A model generated the notes under the pieces. That model saw only the letters and a list, made by a program, of their open reading frames with translations. It had not been told where the DNA came from and did not search any database. This document shows, one piece after another, positions 7,934 to 17,064 of a stretch of DNA of 64,000 bases. Source of the DNA: Acinetobacter sedimenti. Lineage in GTDB: Bacteria > Pseudomonadota > Gammaproteobacteria > Pseudomonadales > Moraxellaceae. How positions within the stretch are numbered: the first letter of the stretch is position 1; every line of letters starts with the position of its first letter. The position numbers and the translations under genes are program-made. The stretch lies in NCBI RefSeq assembly GCF_022601685.1, contig NZ_JAKUML010000001.1, forward strand, positions 156,208-220,207, written 5' to 3'.

Positions 7934-9583
7934 ATGATTTTTAATAAAACCTTATTAGCATTATTTGTGAGTACGTCCATCTTATTAACAGGATGTGGAA
8001 GTGACTCAGATAACGATGATACGAATCCAACACCAACCACACCTTCGGAGCCTGAGGATAATACGGTTCAGTCTGAGGCAACTTTGGTCAGCGAGGATGC
8101 CAATATTGCAGTATTTGGTAATGTTGAAAGTGCAAATTTTTCTGAAACCCAATTGAAGTCGGGGAAAGGAGTTTTACTGCTTGATGATAAAGCGGTGAAC
8201 GCAGTTGGTTTTGCTTTGGAAGCAGGGGGTGAAACGCAAGATTTAAATCAGTTTGCTTCAGAAAATCTCGCTGACTTCATTACCCTTCTGCAAGAAAATA
8301 ATGCAACGGTGAATGTACTAGTGAACCGAGTTTCTACGAATACTCAAGGCCAAGTGTCAAATGTTACATTGGATATTGATTTTGCAAGTGCAGAAAATGT
8401 GACAAAGGTGCGTGATCTGTTGCTTGCATTTCTCAATGGAGGTTCAAGTGTTTCTACGCCTGCAAAGGTTACCCTTGCAGAGAATAAGCTTCGTCTAAAT
8501 CTTTCATTTTGGGTCGTTGGAGATACAGGCTTTATATGGGCCAATACTTATGCCGCAAAAGATGCTACTGCAGTCAATAAAGTTTATGGTGACTTAAACT
8601 TGGCAAGTGCTTTAACTAGCAATGTGGCGCTGAGTGTGAAATCGGCAACGGAAAAATTTACTCAGAACGCGCAAGGTTCGAATGCTGTAGATATTCTGTG
8701 GAATATTGATTCTTCAGGATCAATGGGCGAAGAGCAAGCAAATTTGGCGGATGGTGCAAGTCAGTTCTTCACGACCTTGAATCAAGCAGGAATAGATTAT
8801 CGTCTTGCAGTGAATACCCAAGATAAGGCAGATTGTAAACAGTTAAGAACACTGACTGATACGACAACGAAGTTTATTGATAAGAACACACCCGATGCTC
8901 TTACAGAGTGGGCATCCTTAGCTAGTCCTGGTACGTATGATTCAAGTAATGAAACAGGTTTTTATTGTACTCGTGAAGCAGATTTGACAGGATTTGATCG
9001 TGAAAATGCAAAAAATCTTGTTGTCTTCGTTTCTGATGAGCCTGAAAATGAAACTGCAGAAGAAAATATTTATATTTCTAGCGACTATATGGCACGGGAC
9101 TTTGCAAACTATAAGAATTACTTTGTCGGCACAGGCTTCACCTACTTTGCAATCGTAGGTACAGGCAATTATGTGCGAAATACTTTCAGTGACCCAGCAA
9201 ATAATTACTATTCGACGCCAAGCGAGAATTGTAGTGGAGAGGGTGGTTCGGCTGTTGGTGGTGGGCACTTTAAAGAAATTGCAAAACTTACAGGTGGAAG
9301 CTCTGCCTCAATATGTGCTGATGCCTCAAGTTGGACGGTCGTGTTTGATGAAATTATAAAAGCGGCATCAGCTTTGGCGAGTCAATTTGCCTTAAAGCAA
9401 GTGCCAATTCCATCAACTCTTCAAGTTAAAGTTGCTGGCAAAGATGTTGCTCGTGATACTGCGCATCAAAATGGATTTGATTTGGTCTACAGTGTAGATG
9501 GCGCAACAGTTGTGTTCTACGGCGATGCACTTCCAACAGCGAATCAAAAAGTTGATGTGAGTTATGACTATTTGCAGCAATAA
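7934..9583 (+). CDS. von Willebrand factor A domain lipoprotein
   Basis: A 549-residue predicted surface or periplasmic lipoprotein of unknown role. I place the start at the ATG at 7934, not at 7919, because GAGGAG at 7921-7926 sits seven bases before it and inside the longer reading. The signal peptide ends in lipobox LLTGC (Cys21), followed by an acidic and proline/threonine linker. After an N-terminal beta-rich region, the VWA metal-binding MIDAS motif DSSGS is at residues 259-263, with four or more cysteines in the following 200 residues. A short beta-rich tail ends the protein. VWA domains bind ligands through a divalent metal. It is monocistronic, with a hairpin after the stop. Confidence 0.85.
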   Translation: MIFNKTLLALFVSTSILLTGCGSDSDNDDTNPTPTTPSEPEDNTVQSEATLVSEDANIAVFGNVESANFSETQLKSGKGVLLLDDKAVNAVGFALEAGGETQDLNQFASENLADFITLLQENNATVNVLVNRVSTNTQGQVSNVTLDIDFASAENVTKVRDLLLAFLNGGSSVSTPAKVTLAENKLRLNLSFWVVGDTGFIWANTYAAKDATAVNKVYGDLNLASALTSNVALSVKSATEKFTQNAQGSNAVDILWNIDSSGSMGEEQANLADGASQFFTTLNQAGIDYRLAVNTQDKADCKQLRTLTDTTTKFIDKNTPDALTEWASLASPGTYDSSNETGFYCTREADLTGFDRENAKNLVVFVSDEPENETAEENIYISSDYMARDFANYKNYFVGTGFTYFAIVGTGNYVRNTFSDPANNYYSTPSENCSGEGGSAVGGGHFKEIAKLTGGSSASICADASSWTVVFDEIIKAASALASQFALKQVPIPSTLQVKVAGKDVARDTAHQNGFDLVYSVDGATVVFYGDALPTANQKVDVSYDYLQQ

Positions 9584-9615
9584 GTTGCAAAAGAATGCTC
9601 TGAAAGGCAATTAGT

Positions 9616-9650
9616 AAACCTGCACTGACTTGATTGTTAGTGTGGGTTTT
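9616..9650 (+). terminator. probable terminator after the VWA gene
   Basis: AAACCTGCACT (9616-9626) pairs with AGTGTGGGTTT (9639-9649) over 11 bp with two G-U pairs. It is followed by only a short T stretch, so strength is uncertain. Confidence 0.55.
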
Positions 9651-9695
9651 AAGTTTTATGTGGGAATCATTAGCTGATGCACAGAAATTTAAGCT

Positions 9696-10151
9696 TTAGC
9701 GAATCGTTACATTGGCAATTTTTTCTAAATCCGCATCTTCGGTGAGGCTATAGAGTACAGGTTGATGCAGTGCGTCACGAAGTTGAAAACCATTGAGATG
9801 TTGGTAGAACTGCTCTAATGCTTGATCTAATAAGGATTTTAGCCCACAGCTAAAGCGCAAAGCGCAAGCGGGTTCTAGGCAATTCACTGCTTTTTGGTCA
9901 TGTTCTAAGGTTCGTACGATCTCACCAATCGGCAATTCGTAAGCTTTAGGTGCAAGTTGAATACCGCCCCCCTTACCACGTGTGCTGATAATCCAACCTT
10001 GTTTGACCATAAAATGTGTGACTTTCACCAAGTGATTTTCGGAGATTTTGAGGGCTGTTGCTGCTTGCGCAATAGTGACCAGTTCTTCACTCGGTTTGAG
10101 TAAGAACATGAGTAGGCGTAGACCATAATCACTAAATTTATTCAGTTGCAT
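9696..10151 (-). CDS. nsrR: nitric oxide-sensing Rrf2-family repressor NsrR
   Basis: A 151-residue iron-sulfur repressor that loses DNA binding when its cluster reacts with nitric oxide. The winged-helix half (QLNKFSDYGLRLLMFL, ISENHLVKV, STRGKGGG) is typical of Rrf2 proteins. Three cysteines at 91, 96 and 102 have the C-x4-C-x5-C spacing and numbering of NsrR, which distinguishes it from IscR. It lies downstream of hmp on the same strand, but a strong terminator (10175-10209) separates them, so it probably has its own weak promoter or depends on read-through. Two NsrR-like operators precede hmp. Confidence 0.92.
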   Translation of the reverse strand: MQLNKFSDYGLRLLMFLLKPSEELVTIAQAATALKISENHLVKVTHFMVKQGWIISTRGKGGGIQLAPKAYELPIGEIVRTLEHDQKAVNCLEPACALRFSCGLKSLLDQALEQFYQHLNGFQLRDALHQPVLYSLTEDADLEKIANVTIR

Positions 10152-10174
10152 AGACAGCAGAGCAGTTCAAAAAG

Positions 10175-10209
10175 GCAAAAGACGAGTATAGCATTGACTC
10201 GTCTTTTGC
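10175..10209 (-). terminator. intrinsic terminator between hmp and nsrR
   Basis: Perfect 13-bp stem: GCAAAAGACGAGT (10175-10187) with ACTCGTCTTTTGC (10197-10209), loop of nine. On the minus strand it is followed by CTTTTTG. It should end hmp transcription just before the nsrR start. Confidence 0.85.
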
Positions 10210-10228
10210 TATTGGTTTTAAAAAAACC

Positions 10229-10335
10229 TATAGTCGAAGTAACTTATTCCTGATACAGGGCAACCAAGTGAAGGTGTATAAGTCGTACTGCGAGCGAGGT
10301 TAACGAAGTAGCAGGATTAAAGTGCTTTGACTATA
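10229..10335. repeat. 107-base structured intergenic repeat after hmp
   Basis: The ends TATAGTCGAAG (10229-10239) and CTTTGACTATA (10325-10335) are inverted copies with one mismatch. The pairing continues inward through CCTG (10249-10252) and CAGG (10312-10315). The element begins four bases after the hmp stop codon. It has no open frame. It looks like a dispersed palindromic intergenic repeat; copy number elsewhere cannot be seen here. Confidence 0.55.
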
Positions 10336-10338
10336 CAG

Positions 10339-11556
10339 TTAAGCACTGAGTTTTACACCACCAGTACCAAAGGCTTCGCTATGGATATTCTCGGCAGGAA
10401 TTCCACGAGCTACGAGCGCTTTCTGTTGTTCAGCCATAAACGGCATTGGACCACAAAGATAATAATCTGCATCTTTAGGCAATTGATCATCAGAGAGTGC
10501 ACTTAAATCTAAGCGACCTGCAATGTCATAATCTTGCCCAAGTTGGTCATGGGTTTCAGGAAACTCATAAGCCACTAAATGAGTAAGCTGTGGAAATTTT
10601 GCATTCAGTTCTTGCACATGTGACTTCATTGCATGCACTTTACCATTGCGACATGCATGATAGAAATATACGGATTCAGGCATATCTAAGCTTGCCAAAT
10701 GATTGAGCATGGAAATCATCGGTGTGAGTCCAACTCCGCCACTGATCAACACATTTGGACGATCTTTATCAAATAAGAAGAAGTTACCTGTTGGTGCAGA
10801 CACTTCGATTTCAGCACCTTCAGTTAGACCATGTAGTGTATTCGATACCCAACCACCTGCGAGATCGCCTTTTTCATCTTCACGTTTTACAGAGATACGT
10901 AAATAATCCTGCTGTGGACTATCAGATAATGTGTACTGACGTGGTTGCTTCAAGCCCAACTCTTCGACCAAAACACGTACCGAAATATATTGCCCTGCCT
11001 GATGTGTTGGTAGGTCGCCATCATCACTTGGCTTCAGATAAAAAGAGGTAATTTCACTGCTTTCTTGCACTTTTTTCGCAATTTTAAAGCTTCTCCAACC
11101 GAGCCAACTACCTTTGGTTTGCTGATGTTGTTCATAAATGGCTTTTTCTGCATTTATAAACACATCGGCAAGCTGACCGTACGCAACACCCCAAGCTTCA
11201 ATCAATGGATCGTCCATTGAAATACTCAAGACTTCACTAATGGAATGCAATAAATTCTCACCAACAATCGCATAGTCAGGCGATTGAATATTCAAGCTCA
11301 CATGTTTGTGCGCAATCAACTCAATCACTGGGGCAAGGACAGATGGATCATCAATATTCTCCGCATAAGCAAGCACCGCACCTGCGAGCGCCTGTGCTTG
11401 TGCGCCACTACGTTGGTGTCCCATATTAAAAGTTTCTTTTAACTCAGGGTTATTGCTGAGCATGCGATTGTAAAAATAGGAGGTGAGGGCTACGCCACTT
11501 TCACGTAGAACAGGAACTGTGGCTTTGACGAGGTCTTTTTGGCTTTCAGTAATCAT
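10339..11556 (-). CDS. hmp: flavohaemoglobin, nitric oxide dioxygenase
   Basis: A 405-residue cytoplasmic enzyme converting nitric oxide and O2 to nitrate with NAD(P)H. The globin domain (about 1-140) has haem-ligand His85 with distal pocket residues Tyr29 and Gln53, at the same numbers as E. coli Hmp. The FAD domain follows (RQYTLS, about residue 207), then the NAD-binding domain with SGGVGLTPM and YLCGPMPFM. The last part ends in HSEAFG. It is under probable NsrR control, given the tandem operators at 11589-11636 and nsrR next door. The protein is complete with no odd residues. Confidence 0.96.
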   Translation of the reverse strand: MITESQKDLVKATVPVLRESGVALTSYFYNRMLSNNPELKETFNMGHQRSGAQAQALAGAVLAYAENIDDPSVLAPVIELIAHKHVSLNIQSPDYAIVGENLLHSISEVLSISMDDPLIEAWGVAYGQLADVFINAEKAIYEQHQQTKGSWLGWRSFKIAKKVQESSEITSFYLKPSDDGDLPTHQAGQYISVRVLVEELGLKQPRQYTLSDSPQQDYLRISVKREDEKGDLAGGWVSNTLHGLTEGAEIEVSAPTGNFFLFDKDRPNVLISGGVGLTPMISMLNHLASLDMPESVYFYHACRNGKVHAMKSHVQELNAKFPQLTHLVAYEFPETHDQLGQDYDIAGRLDLSALSDDQLPKDADYYLCGPMPFMAEQQKALVARGIPAENIHSEAFGTGGVKLSA

Positions 11557-11588
11557 GATCGTTGGCTCTTTTTGGGATGGTGGATTAA

Positions 11589-11636
11589 AATATATATTTA
11601 AAATACATCTTTAAAGATGTATTTGCAATATATCTT
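11589..11636 (-). promoter_or_regulatory. two tandem NsrR-like operators upstream of hmp
   Basis: NsrR sites are 11-1-11 inverted repeats. Site 1 is AATATATATTT (11589-11599), one base, AAATACATCTT (11601-11611), with 9 of 11 symmetrical positions. Site 2 is AAGATGTATTT (11614-11624), one base, CAATATATCTT (11626-11636), also 9 of 11. The sites are two bases apart, and their inner arms together make a perfect 24-bp palindrome at 11601-11624. They lie 33 to 80 bases before the hmp ATG, where the promoter must be. The NsrR assignment is inference from the motif and the neighbouring nsrR. Confidence 0.72.
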
Positions 11637-11698
11637 TTTTGTGGCAACTATATTGTTAACTTAAGCTTTTGTTTAAATTGATATTAAATATGAAAATG

Positions 11699-11722
11699 CC
11701 TTTGCGCATTGTTATGCAAAGG
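11699..11722 (-). terminator. probable terminator after the YjgR-like gene
   Basis: CCTTTGC(G)CAT (11699-11709, one bulged base) pairs with ATGCAAAGG (11714-11722), loop TGTT. On the minus strand it is followed by CATTTTC. Confidence 0.55.
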
Positions 11723-11755
11723 AATTTTATGATCTGTCTTAATGATTGCTTCTAA

Positions 11756-13339
11756 TTATTTCCGCCCAAAAATCGACCCGAGAATACCTCGCATGATTTT
11801 TTGCCCAGTGCGTCCACCTAAGCTACGTGCTGCACTTTTTGCAAAAGTACCCACAGTGTCTTGAATCAACTTTTCACGTTGTCTTGCGGCACGCTCGGCT
11901 TCTTTTTGTTGCTCTTTTGCGATGCGTTCTTGTTCACGGGCTTGCTGTTTTTCTAAAGCGGCTTGTTCTTTAGCTTGTTGTTTCGCCAATGCTTCCTGTG
12001 CTTTTGCATTCTCAGCAGCTTGGGCATCAGCGATCTTTTGTTGTTCGAGTTGCGCCACTTTTTGATTTAAAAGCTCATAAGCACTTTCACGGTCGACCAT
12101 CTGCTCATAGACACCTGCAACGATGCTATGAGTCATAAAGGCTTTACGTTCTTCTACGGTGATTGGACTAAATGCTGAGTATGGAGGCATCACCCAACCA
12201 CGTTCAACGATTTGTGGTGTACCTTGCGCATCAAGACAGCTAATCAGGGCTTCGCCGACGCCAAGCTGAGTAATTGCATCAGCGACTTCAAATTCAGGAT
12301 TAGCACGGAATGTATCAGCAGCGGTTTTCACTGCTTTTTGATCTTTTGGCGTGAATGCACGCAGGGCATGCTGTACACGATTACCGAGTTGACCCAACAC
12401 ACTTTCAGGAATATCCAGTGGACTTTGTGTCACGAAGTAAATCCCAACGCCTTTGGAGCGAATCAAGCGCACCACTTGTTCGATTTTCTCTTGCAGTGCA
12501 GGACTAGCATTATCAAAGAGTAAATGCGCCTCATCGAAAAAGAACACCAATTTCGGCTTGTCCATATCACCGACTTCGGGCAGTTGTTCGAACAATTCAG
12601 ATAACATCCACAATAAGAATGTGGCATAAAGTTTCGGGCTATTCATCAGCTTATCGGCAGCCAATACGTTGATATAACCTAAGCCATTACCATCAGTTTG
12701 GATAAAATCCATAATGTTTAGACTTGGCTCACCAAAGAAGTCCTCACCACCTTGATCACCAAGTGCTAACAAATTGCGTTGAATTGCGCCAAGACTGGCA
12801 GGAGAGAGGTTACCGTATTCTGATTTCAGTTCAGATGCATTTTCACTGACATAAGTCAGCATTGATTTTAAATCTTTAAAATCAATTAGCAACATGCCTT
12901 GATCATCAGCCACACGGAACACTGCTGAGAGGACGCCTTCTTGGGTGTCATTTAGATTGAGCATTTGCGCAAGGAGAAGTGGTCCAATCTCAGACACCGT
13001 GGTGCGAATCGGGTGCCCTTGCTCGCCAAATAAATCCCAAAAAGTCGTCGGACAACCTGCAAAAGGAACGCTATCAATGCCAAGTAATTTTAAGCGTTCT
13101 TCAAATTTCGGACTGGTTGTCCCTGCTTTGGCGATACTCGATACATCCCCTTTGGCATCGGCAAGAAATACGGGTACGCCGATCCGAGAGAAATTTTCCG
13201 CCAAGACTTTTAAGGTCACGGTTTTCCCTGTACCCGTTGCGCCTGCGATCAAGCCGTGACGATTGGCAAATTTGGAAAGGAGGTCAATATTTTGCGTGGT
13301 ATCTGTTGTTTTTTTGGCGATGGTTAAGGCTTGGCTCAT
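11756..13339 (-). CDS. HerA/VirB4-like P-loop ATPase of the YjgR (DUF853) family
   Basis: A 527-residue protein with a RecA-like ATPase fold related to HerA helicases; its cellular role is not established. Walker A GATGTGKT is at residues 33-40, and Walker [11 protein letters not shown] is near residue 270. A glutamine/alanine/glutamate-rich coiled coil of about 80 residues follows the ATPase. The end is basic with [19 protein letters not shown], a feature common in this family. It has no partner genes. The nuclease that accompanies true HerA (NurA) is absent, so a DNA-end-processing role should not be assumed. Confidence 0.9.
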   Translation of the reverse strand: MSQALTIAKKTTDTTQNIDLLSKFANRHGLIAGATGTGKTVTLKVLAENFSRIGVPVFLADAKGDVSSIAKAGTTSPKFEERLKLLGIDSVPFAGCPTTFWDLFGEQGHPIRTTVSEIGPLLLAQMLNLNDTQEGVLSAVFRVADDQGMLLIDFKDLKSMLTYVSENASELKSEYGNLSPASLGAIQRNLLALGDQGGEDFFGEPSLNIMDFIQTDGNGLGYINVLAADKLMNSPKLYATFLLWMLSELFEQLPEVGDMDKPKLVFFFDEAHLLFDNASPALQEKIEQVVRLIRSKGVGIYFVTQSPLDIPESVLGQLGNRVQHALRAFTPKDQKAVKTAADTFRANPEFEVADAITQLGVGEALISCLDAQGTPQIVERGWVMPPYSAFSPITVEERKAFMTHSIVAGVYEQMVDRESAYELLNQKVAQLEQQKIADAQAAENAKAQEALAKQQAKEQAALEKQQAREQERIAKEQQKEAERAARQREKLIQDTVGTFAKSAARSLGGRTGQKIMRGILGSIFGRK

Positions 13340-13476
13340 TGATGATGCTCATAAAAAGGCGAATTGAGCAAAACATAACATATTCAAAATGTTTGAAAAA
13401 GCCATTTCAATGTAGCCATTTTGATAAAGCCAAGCTGTGAATTGGTTCTCGCTTAAATAAGTGTAATAGTTCTGTC

Positions 13477-14157
13477 TTAACGTGCTCGCTTCTGCAAAGA
13501 AGATTTAAAACTTTGCACCAAATACTCGTTATTCAGCCAATATTGCAGTTGCGGATCGTTGCTGTCTTTGATGTGATTAAAGGTATGCCACAATGAGCTT
13601 AACGTAGCATCAGGTTCAGGGCGTTCGATTAACTGACATTCATCATCGAGTTTGAAATGTCCATTTTGCACAATGCGGTAATACCAACCGATACAGCCCT
13701 CATCCAGTAAAAATTTGGCAATACCACGACGATTCAGTTGCGCATCAATTTTCCAACACGGTTTACGAGGACGAGTGACTTGCATTTTCACCGTGCCGAT
13801 TAGATAAATATCACCAACGCAGACATTCGACTCATTCATACTGGCTTGATCCGCATCGCCGATAATCAGATTTTCACCAAGCATGCCTTCATAAATCGTT
13901 ACATCTGGAAAATTGGCTTTGATCAGTGGATAAACCGAAGCAGGCATTTGGTGAATCGCTTGAAATTGCCCACCATGAAAAAATGGATCGGCTTGTTCAT
14001 CTCCGACAATGCCTAACGTAGTGACATCAGCTTCGGTAATGGTGAACTTATTAATGGCACTGGTTTGTTCTCGTGCGAAAGGCATGGCTTCGCCGATTTG
14101 AATGCGAGTGACTTTACCACAATTTAGTGGTAAATCAGGATGTGTGAAGTCGCTCAT
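13477..14157 (-). CDS. MOSC domain protein (YiiM-like)
   Basis: A 226-residue protein with the MOSC domain of molybdenum-cofactor sulfurases and of enzymes such as YiiM and YcbX that reduce N-hydroxylated compounds. The conserved MOSC cysteine is in TRPRKPCWKID, and the domain has GDIYLIGTVKMQVT and NLIIGD segments. It begins 17 bases after the preceding metC-like gene on the same strand, so they are probably co-transcribed; GGAGAATGAG gives the ribosome site. The substrate cannot be assigned from sequence. Confidence 0.88.
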   Translation of the reverse strand: MSDFTHPDLPLNCGKVTRIQIGEAMPFAREQTSAINKFTITEADVTTLGIVGDEQADPFFHGGQFQAIHQMPASVYPLIKANFPDVTIYEGMLGENLIIGDADQASMNESNVCVGDIYLIGTVKMQVTRPRKPCWKIDAQLNRRGIAKFLLDEGCIGWYYRIVQNGHFKLDDECQLIERPEPDATLSSLWHTFNHIKDSNDPQLQYWLNNEYLVQSFKSSLQKRAR

Positions 14158-14174
14158 CTCATTCTCCAGTGCGT

Positions 14175-15437
14175 TTAGTTCTGCAATGTATTTAAGGCTT
14201 GCTGAATATCCTTGATCAAATCATCTGCATGCTCAAGCCCAATGCAGAATCGTACCAACCAACCGTCTTGCAAATGTGGCGTTGGCAATTTGCGAATTGC
14301 TTTGAGGTCATAATACATCACCAAACTGGTCGGTCCTCCCCAACTAAAGCCGAGGTGGAATAGCTGTAAGGCATTGCAAAATTGCTGAATCTGTTCAAGC
14401 TGATATTCCGCTTTAAAAATCACACTGACAATCCCTGCGCCCAGTCCTGTTGTACAAATCTCTTGCCAATGTTGATGTCCTGCATGACTCACAATACTTG
14501 GGTGTAGCACTTGAGCAAATTCAGCACGAGATTGTAAAAATGGAATCAGTTGTAAGGTGTTTTGATGGTGCTGTTGATAGCGTAGTGCCATGTGGCTGAG
14601 GCTTCGGCTGATTTGGGCGCAATCATCACCTGATACAGCAATGCCTTGTAAGGCGTGCATACGCAGTAATTCAAGATGCAACTTTTTATCAATGGTGCTG
14701 ATGCTTCCCATCAGCATGTCGCCACCACCGCTTGGATATTTGGTTAAAGCATGTACGCTGATATCGACTGCAAGTTTTTCACTATCGTTACTCTTATTAG
14801 CGTTATTTGTATCACGAATGTCAAAAGGTGAGAAAGCTAAACATGCGCCCCATGTGTTATCCAGTGCGGTCGTTACGCCATGCGCTTTGGCTTTTTTAAT
14901 CAGTGTGGCTAAGTCAGGAAATTCTAAAGTGATCGAGCCTGCCACTTCGATCCACAGCAATTTTGACTGTGCGCTAAATTGAATACTATCTACGTCGGTT
15001 GGACTATAGAATTTTAACACCACACCATATTTCTGCTGTAAGGCAACTAGATGATCATGGTTTGGGCTGTAAATATTGTCAGGAATCCACACTTCATCGC
15101 CCGTATTTAATAGTGCGCTATTGACCAAATTGATCGCAGACAATCCACTTGGTGCAAGCAGACAGTATTTTGCACCTTCAATGTGCGTAATTTGATCAGC
15201 GAGATTGTAGGTCGTCGGCGTGCCGTGCGTGCCATAACTATAGTCATAATCATCTGACCAGTGGCGATTGTTCAGTGCATCGGTATCTTTGAAAATAATG
15301 GTTGAAGCACGATAAATCGGCGTCTGTACCGTGTGTATATATTGTGGCGCTTGGCGAATCGGTTGGCTTATCGCCGTTTGTAAGTGAAGTTGCTGCTGTG
15401 CTGTGTTTGATTCGCTTGTATTGGTATGCTTAGACAT
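14175..15437 (-). CDS. metC: PLP-dependent trans-sulfuration enzyme, cystathionine beta-lyase-like
   Basis: A 420-residue Cys/Met metabolism PLP enzyme; MetC cleaves cystathionine to homocysteine, ammonia and pyruvate. The PLP lysine is K233 in HALTKYPSGGGD, and the ring-nitrogen Asp is D193 in ALDNTW. YDYSYGTHGTPTT is the fold-type I substrate loop. A polar insertion of about 18 residues (DTNNANKSNDSEK region, 209-221) lies just before the PLP-lysine strand, where relatives are short. It forms a likely operon with the MOSC gene. Cystathionine beta-lyase is the best guess; a gamma-lyase or synthase of the same fold cannot be ruled out. Confidence 0.82.
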   Translation of the reverse strand: MSKHTNTSESNTAQQQLHLQTAISQPIRQAPQYIHTVQTPIYRASTIIFKDTDALNNRHWSDDYDYSYGTHGTPTTYNLADQITHIEGAKYCLLAPSGLSAINLVNSALLNTGDEVWIPDNIYSPNHDHLVALQQKYGVVLKFYSPTDVDSIQFSAQSKLLWIEVAGSITLEFPDLATLIKKAKAHGVTTALDNTWGACLAFSPFDIRDTNNANKSNDSEKLAVDISVHALTKYPSGGGDMLMGSISTIDKKLHLELLRMHALQGIAVSGDDCAQISRSLSHMALRYQQHHQNTLQLIPFLQSRAEFAQVLHPSIVSHAGHQHWQEICTTGLGAGIVSVIFKAEYQLEQIQQFCNALQLFHLGFSWGGPTSLVMYYDLKAIRKLPTPHLQDGWLVRFCIGLEHADDLIKDIQQALNTLQN

Positions 15438-15549
15438 TGTTAATAAATGATAACGAAGTGTGAATAAATATCATTTTTTCATATTTTAACGAGGGCTTGG
15501 CTTCAATTTTGCAATCCAATTGTAAATCGTCAAACAATGGAATAACGAC

Positions 15550-16362
15550 ATGACAACGCAACTGCGAGTGCATTATTTTCAGCATATTGCTGGTGAAGGA
15601 TTTGGGAGCTGTGAAAATTACTTAAAAAGTAAAAATGCCAAGATCAGCGCCACAGAGTTTTTTGCACTACCAATCGAATATAAGTTGGATATCGAAGCTT
15701 TGCCCAATATCGAGGATGTGGATTTGCTGATCATTATGGGTGGCACGATGAGCGTCAATGATGAAGCAACTTATCCGTGGCTTGTGATCGAGAAGCGTTG
15801 GTTGCGTCGTTATATCGCCAGTGGTAAGCCTGTGATTGGTCTTTGCTTGGGTGGGCAGTTGATCGCTAGTGCTTTGGGTGCAAGTGTGACTCAAAATACA
15901 CAGCGTGAAATCGGTTGGACGGCGATACAGGCGGTCAATCCGTATCCGATCGATTGTTTTGTGATGCCTGAGCAATGTGAAATCATGCAGTGGCATGGTG
16001 AAACTTTTGCCTTACCGCAAGGCGCGAAACGCTTGGCAGAAAATACAGTGTGTAGCAATCAGGCTTTTCAAATTGGGAATAATGTCCTTGGATTTCAATT
16101 TCACCCTGAGATCACACAATTGGCATTAAAAAATCTGCTAGAAAATGAGCAAGAGGTAGAGTTGTTCGTTGAACAAGTGCCGAATGTCAGAGATCGCCTG
16201 AAACAAGCTGTTTCTCACGATGCTTTAAAAAAATTCCAAACTGGTAATCTATTGCTCAATCAAGCAATCGACTATGTATTAGCGCATAGTGTGTCCATGC
16301 AAAATTTGATGGTTGACGGTTTGAGAGCAACTTTTTCTGATGATGAAGCAGTGATTGTGTAG
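15550..16362 (+). CDS. class I glutamine amidotransferase (GMP synthase-type domain)
   Basis: A 270-residue stand-alone class I glutamine amidotransferase. The nucleophile elbow is GLCLGGQ with Cys99, and the His-Glu pair is in GFQFHPE (His185, Glu187), so the catalytic triad is complete. The oxyanion region MGGTMSVND is also present. About 70 residues after the domain lack clear motifs. Such proteins can act as gamma-glutamyl hydrolases or supply ammonia to partners, but no synthetase partner is adjacent. It is divergent from the metC-like gene. Confidence 0.85.
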   Translation: MTTQLRVHYFQHIAGEGFGSCENYLKSKNAKISATEFFALPIEYKLDIEALPNIEDVDLLIIMGGTMSVNDEATYPWLVIEKRWLRRYIASGKPVIGLCLGGQLIASALGASVTQNTQREIGWTAIQAVNPYPIDCFVMPEQCEIMQWHGETFALPQGAKRLAENTVCSNQAFQIGNNVLGFQFHPEITQLALKNLLENEQEVELFVEQVPNVRDRLKQAVSHDALKKFQTGNLLLNQAIDYVLAHSVSMQNLMVDGLRATFSDDEAVIV

Positions 16363-16454
16363 TTGTTTATTGAATGCGTTTAATAGGACAAATTATTCAT
16401 AAAAATAAGGACTGGAAGACAGTAGATAGATTAAAAAATATTCGTCGTGTTTCC

Positions 16455-16483
16455 TTGCTTTACAAGGCTTACATGGATATAAT
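16455..16483 (+). promoter_or_regulatory. promoter of the S10 operon
   Basis: TTGCTT (16455-16460), a 17-base spacer, then a consensus TATAAT (16478-16483). It implies a leader of nearly 200 bases before rpsJ. Confidence 0.85.
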
Positions 16484-16489
16484 GAGCGA

Positions 16490-16685
16490 CCTTCGAATTT
16501 CGAAGACGAGTTGATCTGGTTTAAATTATTGATTTATTTCTTTAATTTAAATGTTGATGGTCAATTTATCGTGACAGTCGTGGCATCGATCACGACCTTA
16601 GTGATATTCACTGCCCTTGACACTTGCCGAAAGGTGAGGTGCGTCATGGGTGATTCTTTATATTTTAAGCTTGGAGTTTACTGGT
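16490..16685 (+). promoter_or_regulatory. untranslated leader of the S10 operon
   Basis: A leader of about 195 bases without a gene. It has a hairpin CTTCGAA/TTCGAAG (16491-16505) near the 5' end and GTCGTG (16577-16582) with CACGAC (16591-16596), loop of eight, then a purine-rich GGTGAGGTG stretch. In E. coli the equivalent leader binds L4 for autogenous control. Whether this one does is not shown; I do not recognise the E. coli structure. The interval 16363-16454 before the promoter shows nothing else. Confidence 0.45.
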
Positions 16686-16997
16686 ATGTCTAACCAGAGA
16701 ATCCGTATCCGTCTTAAGTCTTTTGATCATCGTCTGATTGATCAATCTTCTCAAGAGATCGTGGAAACTGCTAAGCGTACGGGCGCACAGGTGTGTGGTC
16801 CGATTCCAATGCCTACACGCATTGAGCGCTTTAACGTTTTGACTTCACCTCACGTGAACAAAGATGCACGTGATCAGTACGAAATCCGCACCTACAAACG
16901 TTTGATCGACATCGTTCAGCCAACAGACAAAACTGTTGATGCATTGATGAAATTGGATCTTGCGGCTGGTGTAGACGTTCAGATCGCATTGGGATAA
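16686..16997 (+). CDS. rpsJ: 30S ribosomal protein S10
   Basis: A 103-residue small-subunit head protein that also serves as the transcription factor NusE. The sequence [19 protein letters not shown] is diagnostic, and the loop [14 protein letters not shown] is present. I take the ATG at 16686, not an earlier in-frame codon at 16650, because GGAG lies nine bases upstream and this gives the family length. It is the first gene of the S10 operon. Confidence 0.98.
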   Translation: MSNQRIRIRLKSFDHRLIDQSSQEIVETAKRTGAQVCGPIPMPTRIERFNVLTSPHVNKDARDQYEIRTYKRLIDIVQPTDKTVDALMKLDLAAGVDVQIALG

Positions 16998-17064
16998 GGC
17001 TTTCGGATGATTAAGTCGATTTATAGAAAGATTTAATCAGCTGTATTTTAAGAGGTTTACACAC

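Noticed and set aside
11756..13339. HerA-NurA DNA-end resection system
   Set aside because: The ATPase is of the YjgR type and no NurA nuclease gene is adjacent.
12979..13440. 153-codon plus-strand frame opposite the YjgR-like gene
   Set aside because: Antisense to the Walker A region of a clear ATPase; no family features.
14590..14982. 130-codon plus-strand frame inside the metC-like gene
   Set aside because: Antisense to the PLP-lysine region of a certain enzyme.
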